From Sphingomonas cavernae (lineage in GTDB: Bacteria; Pseudomonadota; Alphaproteobacteria; Sphingomonadales; Sphingomonadaceae): DNA of 64,000 nt. Made by a program: the position numbers and the translations under genes. Of this stretch, positions 62,701 through 64,000 are shown one piece after another. A model generated the notes under the pieces. That model did no database searches and had not been told where the DNA came from. It saw only the letters and a list, made by a program, of their open reading frames with translations. The stretch covers positions 496,001-560,000 of the forward strand of contig NZ_QYUM01000002.1 of assembly GCF_003590775.1 (NCBI RefSeq), given 5' to 3'. Positions within the stretch are counted from its first letter, which is position 1. The number at the start of each line of letters is the position of its first letter.

Positions 62701-64000
62701 GCCCGCGCTCGAAAAGCGCGTCGCCGCGATCGTCACCGCATCGCCGCTCCGGAGCGTCGCGCCATCGGCGATCGTGATGTCGGGGATGCTGAGGGTCAGC
62801 GCGTCGCCGCTCTCGACGACGCCCATCCCGTCGCCGGCGGGTGCCGCGAGCGTCAGGCTTTGCACATCGAGCCCCAGCGCAGTGTCGGCGTGAATCAGGC
62901 CGCTGTTTACGGCCGTGCCGCCAGCGATCGTCACATTGCCGCGCGTGCCGTCCGGCGCAGCGCTTGCGGCGATCACGCCTGCATTGTCGAGGCTCGCGGC
63001 ATCAAGAACAATATCGCCGCCCATACGCGCATCGCCCGACCCGCCGGCGAAGATGCCGCTTCCGGCCCGATTGGTGAGCACACCCTCGACGCCGAGCGAC
63101 AGGTTGCCGAGCGCGACGAGTTGGCCCGCCGAGTCATAGCGTCCCGCCAGGCTCGCATCGCCGAGCGTGATCGCAACATTGCCGTTCGATTGCAGCAGGC
63201 TGCCCGCGTCCAGCGTGAGAGTCCGGCCCTCGAACGCCAGATCGGCGCCGGCGATCGCCTCGCCGCCCGCCGCGATCCGAAGATCGGCGGTATCGAAGGC
63301 AAGGCCGCGCGCGGCCCAGGTGCCGCCGCCCGATGCGAGGCTGCCGCCAAGCGTGACGCTTCCGGCCTCGAAGGCGACATCGCCATTGTTTGAGACGATC
63401 GCGCCGTTCGACACGAGCCGACCGCCCGCCGCGAGCGTGATCGTCCCGAGCGGTGCGGCCGCATTCGCATCGCCCGCGACAATGATGCCGTCGTTGACGA
63501 GATCGCCCGCCGCGGCAAGGCGGATCGCGTCGGCGGTCTCGACACGCGCGAGCGTACCCAGCGTCAGATCGCCGCCGGTCGAGCCCAGATCGATCGGCCC
63601 TGCCGCGGCGGTCGTCCCGGCAAGTACGATGTCGCCCGCGGAACGGAAATCGAGTGCCGCGCCGGACAAGAGATTGTTGCTGGCAAGGCTCGCGCCCGCA
63701 AGCGTCAGCGAACCCGCCGCCTGGACCGTGCCGTCATTGACGATGGCGCCGCCCGCGCTGAGCGCGATATTCGCCTGGCTGGTCAGCGCATGGACGAGGC
63801 TGCCATCGGCCGCGCTCCGGTCGGCGCCGATATGAATCGCGCTATCGGCGGTGAGTTTCGCGTCATTGTTCGCCGCGATCGTCCCGAGCGCGGCGATATC
63901 GCCCGAGCTCGTCAGTGTCGCAAAACCTTGCGCGCCGCTGCCATAGGCGGTGATATGTGAATCGGTTCCGAGCAACAGATCGCCGCCGGTCGCCGCCAGC
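53728..64000 (-). CDS. cdiA: Giant CdiA / filamentous haemagglutinin with nuclease-like toxin tip (N-terminus beyond window)
   Basis: More than 3,420 residues, open through the window end, so secretion signal and TPS domain are upstream. Order from the truncated N-terminus: FHA-type beta-helix repeats (64000 to about 60450); a Cys-containing insert and a Gly/Ala/Pro linker (about 60430-59650); the conserved segment NNPDSAYLFTTNAALASE / TRLGDGFFEAMLISREVQ (about 59310-58900); FHA-2 repeats with KKSGLLSSKKTTT-like units (about 58850-56400); the pretoxin region LSLAEQQGRDNLIATIVAAV with ETQNN in place of VENN (about 55350); hydrophobic helices near 54500 (possible entry domain); and a tip of about 160 residues with GADVISVN and LWDSKF, a PD-(D/E)XK pattern. 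The toxin is delivered to neighbouring cells by contact. The outer membrane partner CdiB is not in the window. Confidence 0.92.
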   Translation of the reverse strand, partial: LAATGGDLLLGTDSHITAYGSGAQGFATLTSSGDIAALGTIAANNDAKLTADSAIHIGADRSAADGSLVHALTSQANIALSAGGAIVNDGTVQAAGSLTLAGASLASNNLLSGAALDFRSAGDIVLAGTTAAAGPIDLGSTGGDLTLGTLARVETADAIRLAAAGDLVNDGIIVAGDANAAAPLGTITLAAGGRLVSNGAIVSNNGDVAFEAGSVTLGGSLASGGGTWAARGLAFDTADLRIAAGGEAIAGADLAFEGRTLTLDAGSLLQSNGNVAITLGDASLAGRYDSAGQLVALGNLSLGVEGVLTNRAGSGIFAGGSGDARMGGDIVLDAASLDNAGVIAASAAPDGTRGNVTIAGGTAVNSGLIHADTALGLDVQSLTLAAPAGDGMGVVESGDALTLSIPDITIADGATLRSGDAVTIAATRFSSAGDVLAGGDIAIAARDTLTSSGTVATVGAVDLSTGGALDLAGMVSAGKTLGIEGGSVALAGTVQAWNAADPATNVVTVAATNGALDIDGALLSGGSLSLQTPAALTLGGQAALYGGTGVTGEADSIAIAASLGSAPGIASGGDIRFASQSGFVQGGAIIADGSVALADATLLDLRGGSLVSAGTTESTPSISASAVMLSAPSIAANGDIRTTGTLGFAASSLAIGGSAVANGDISLGARNGGAAPTLAIANGGTLATYLGNADLGALGGANIAGTLLASSGDVSFSAPGATIAATGEVAAGRDLRIDITGGGALAIDGSLLANRDIRLGGGTLAVGTSGSARAGQDLVFSTVDARSGTGPVSVNGIGYAMSGTPISAEVAGKLGAGRDLTLAMPGALIVHGSGEISAVNDIAVTAGQALVGARTSTDAAGNPTALGVIAGRDFTLTIGAGGRLTLDGSIQAGRNLLVDATGDVTSTAASQFITGDTLSVSGASLDLAGTNSAQNLVRLAGTGTVRLAGATATNGRIEIRGDSTLVTVTGSLSAAGGAANAVTVGRDIGAEANIDIQASGDIVNEGSIWSDGTVFLRSASGNIVNNAGGADGGITGLNTLVVQADGGSFVNSGGAFRTANAGLYLGGDFDNAGTFAPSGNYLISAANISNSGLLAASGNLTLDAAGNLVNTGTIFAGDNLAFHVGGTLTNGYAGDDRGNGNHGLILAANDISITAHDVVNESATIQSLGGDIGITLIGGDLVNRIKTLVISEVPGTGAQYPVLDGPDEVAAVFAEVGCGGSGTLANGTLATFTCTSATTVKVRYQSLSGASATYTFGYHTETRQNDTTDSSNSGTATISAAGDLTIAGGAGTITNRNSAMLAGGNLGISTSGTVNNIADLLIKNETAGGTTTLTNRIIPGAPTLIQAGSTVSIQAGDFNNIANNLVAADSYSGSQVRPNAAPGAPGNGTPGTGSAGTAAGGSAAAAGAASGGGVTAPGGSANAVGASGLAATAPGTGGLTDTQGGTLSTAGLALGGTAPVATARIGVAGGSDGADTLAPVAIDTASGADASVDGLSLASGSIDALGLTGGDAAALGGPTGAGGADSVMLALGPGFAGTGLPALGGQDFAGFLGGFLQQFNLIGADGGFALAGGGSLFTYNNNPDSAYLFTTNAALASEAALYDSSYFFGKFAPDRATTYTRLGDGFFEAMLISREVQAATGQAQLGAFGSTLDQYQGLLKNAADAQARLGLQLGIGLTDAQVSELVEPMLWYVSAKVAGRDVLVPVLYLAATDSKTIHAGALVAGENVLVSATGNITNSGTIDARNVAALSAGGNIVNASGGVVTGGSVVARAAGDILLGGGSTIAANGTGSYVVPGGSVVPGGTVALSAGRDIIGTTITTTATTTEGQFASARNWSSSTSRTETVSGATISSAAGTSLSAGRDIDLKAADITSGGATTIVAGRDVTLGGAIATSTTREAEQTGKHRLSSTVTEEKTFIGTRITSGGPITIGALDGKLSITGGSIATTNPGAGDISLYGGEGIDIAAGQSSVSSDEFARLAKRKTVTTTTDAVTNDLATIDAAGSLGVTTPGALTIAGAELNAAGALDVDAGSIAISGVIDSSSYTQDSVTKKSGLLSSKKTTTHSEGIDQSVIASTLSGDTVNLSSTGDTSILGSNVVASNGVTIATGGDLTVGAIAATDTESSSTKVKKSGISISGGGLFAGVAKSTTENEATSVTHTGSLIGSEKGDVTLDAGKALTVSGSQVVGTGTTTLAGESVTIEHVTDTVDTNSMSKSSSFGVSVGINNPVVAGIETAARMGEIATGGGANERTKAVAGLAGALAGYNAVDSLTSANGDPLKALDSLTSVSVTLGISKSKSTSETHDETAVGSQIAGQDVVIAASGAGANSTIAVTGSDVHATRDLTLAAEGGIALASAAETDTMASQNKSSGFSAGVSIGAGGITPTASVNLGRGNASGTDVTHVESSLSAGGTASVTTPGALSMKGATLSGSRVAVDVGSLSIESEQDTSTYRSKQSSVGLSASLSDGLSVAGNLSKEKQRGDFASVAEQSGIYAGSGGFDIKVGGNTNLKGAVIASEADASKNLLTTGTLSASDIANSESYRASSVTIGGGIGGIGKDKDGNASAGGDKLPGSDLPGLQTGIGTISATPPVAMGANGSQSGTTVSAIAPGAILITSGDAASEAVAGSISRDTDAANAGALAKEFDDAKRQEIALGFEASRTLTGEVGTFFANQAKKQEQAEREARPAEDKAIAAGVLRDSNGVPIRDETGNLIALNAEAQAWVDLARPAAERASSLGNDYGAGSTARLIATAVSGAAGSNVTGSVGGLVQASAVNVLQGLATSEVKGIADSLGSEEARAALQAVVGCGGSAAGGSGDCGSAAMGAAASVVLNNLLSSGDTASTDKDGKPLSLAEQQGRDNLIATIVAAVATGAGLDAGSAVSASQIETQNNAERDAMGNLIVKDPVQSKPGEDVFAHNLAVLDALKNSRPDQYADLVGKFGGDTAEGRAKAALYLAYSGDSFKAAHGGEVNVVAVVNGVYDQLVHGLNPDLASHEQLLQAAQMGRGDGGPDYGTASYARQQIAGENARPTAQQLEFATSAVFSGGVELSDVTAFATFYGGLDKIELGENAAGLGQQLGTAYAQSKAAFEKVGQNDIAYWNDPAHTAELMALSQQQRDEITQAYNYARATDQLLKPISTGERIEAGIDAVGHGVTALLTGIGTVGSLELCASIIGCAVPGGLGLMTATEADNAVTAFNRARTGLEQQTGGGYIATRVFSVDANTGEKIYVGVQVGGAVLTGAAANAILSGAAAPTRSAAGVDLNSKLPDPVAGFDYAPKPLSGGSEANQLSQLRGYQAELQLANRVADLPGETVVRYGSNVNTSGADVISVNADGTVTLWDSKFLSNPKMIGSSPTFTENSRTLASAVKQAREAIDVAKLPPAVRDKALANLDVGNFIANTPGAGAAKNSVSIRYCGNKICGN

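Noticed and set aside
56400-64000. Possible CRISPR or tandem DNA repeats
   Set aside because: The periodicity is protein-level beta-helix repetition of the haemagglutinin; no identical short repeats with regular unique spacers are seen.

Overview
The window reads as a high-GC alphaproteobacterial chromosome, most likely a sphingomonad (Sphingomonas, Sphingopyxis or Novosphingobium type). The reasons are a glnK-amtB pair, a TonB-dependent receptor with the usual sphingomonad N-terminus, a SciP/DUF1153 cell-cycle regulator, a serC-serA-hisZ-purA run, and very tight gene packing with many 4-nt ATGA overlaps. The genus is inferred from gene content only.

Bases 1-44,100 are core genome. In order: nitrogen sensing and ammonium uptake (glnK-amtB); a TonB receptor lying between two near-identical terminators; two chains of small overlapping minus-strand genes (GNATs, sterol desaturase, DUF442, TfoX-N, a possible glycosyltransferase, an EamA transporter); an aspartic protease; ispG; an MHS transporter; a secreted isoaspartyl peptidase joined to an S1/P1 nuclease; prephenate dehydratase; a membrane-anchored cytochrome c; LOG and extensin-like proteins. 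Then come the serine/histidine/purine run (serC, serA, a broken DUF559 gene, hisZ, purA); a methyltransferase; the minus operon cbpA-yihY-fabI-GNAT-aroC; pdxH-CDF-PhzF; mnmA; sciP; two GlsB/YeaQ stress proteins around a SIMPL protein; an RND efflux pair; a DUF445 protein; and ybbN-LON-Trm112.

At 44,125 a tRNA-Gly(GCC) marks the edge of an accessory region that runs to the end of the window. It starts with short repeats and a hairpin but no integrase. Next is a conjugative-processing module: a membrane protein, an AlpA/Xis-type HTH protein, an unknown protein, an iteron-rich intergenic region with a perfect 10-bp inverted repeat (candidate oriT), a ribbon-helix-helix protein, a TrwB/TraD-like coupling protein and a MobF (TrwC-like) relaxase-helicase. 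No type IV secretion channel is present in the window.

Facing this module on the minus strand is a contact-dependent inhibition locus. A giant CdiA/filamentous haemagglutinin (over 3,400 residues, N-terminus beyond the window) ends in a PD-(D/E)XK-like nuclease tip. It is followed 3 nt later by a probable immunity gene, then a secreted TonB_C-domain protein, then a protein with a ParB/sulfiredoxin-like motif that could be a fertility-inhibition factor. Transfer functions, kin discrimination and possible transfer interference therefore sit side by side, which is the most interesting feature of the window.

The core part also carries a family of modular AGAGC...GCTCT palindromes, a MITE-like element between serC and serA, and a possible serC leader RNA with mutually exclusive hairpins.
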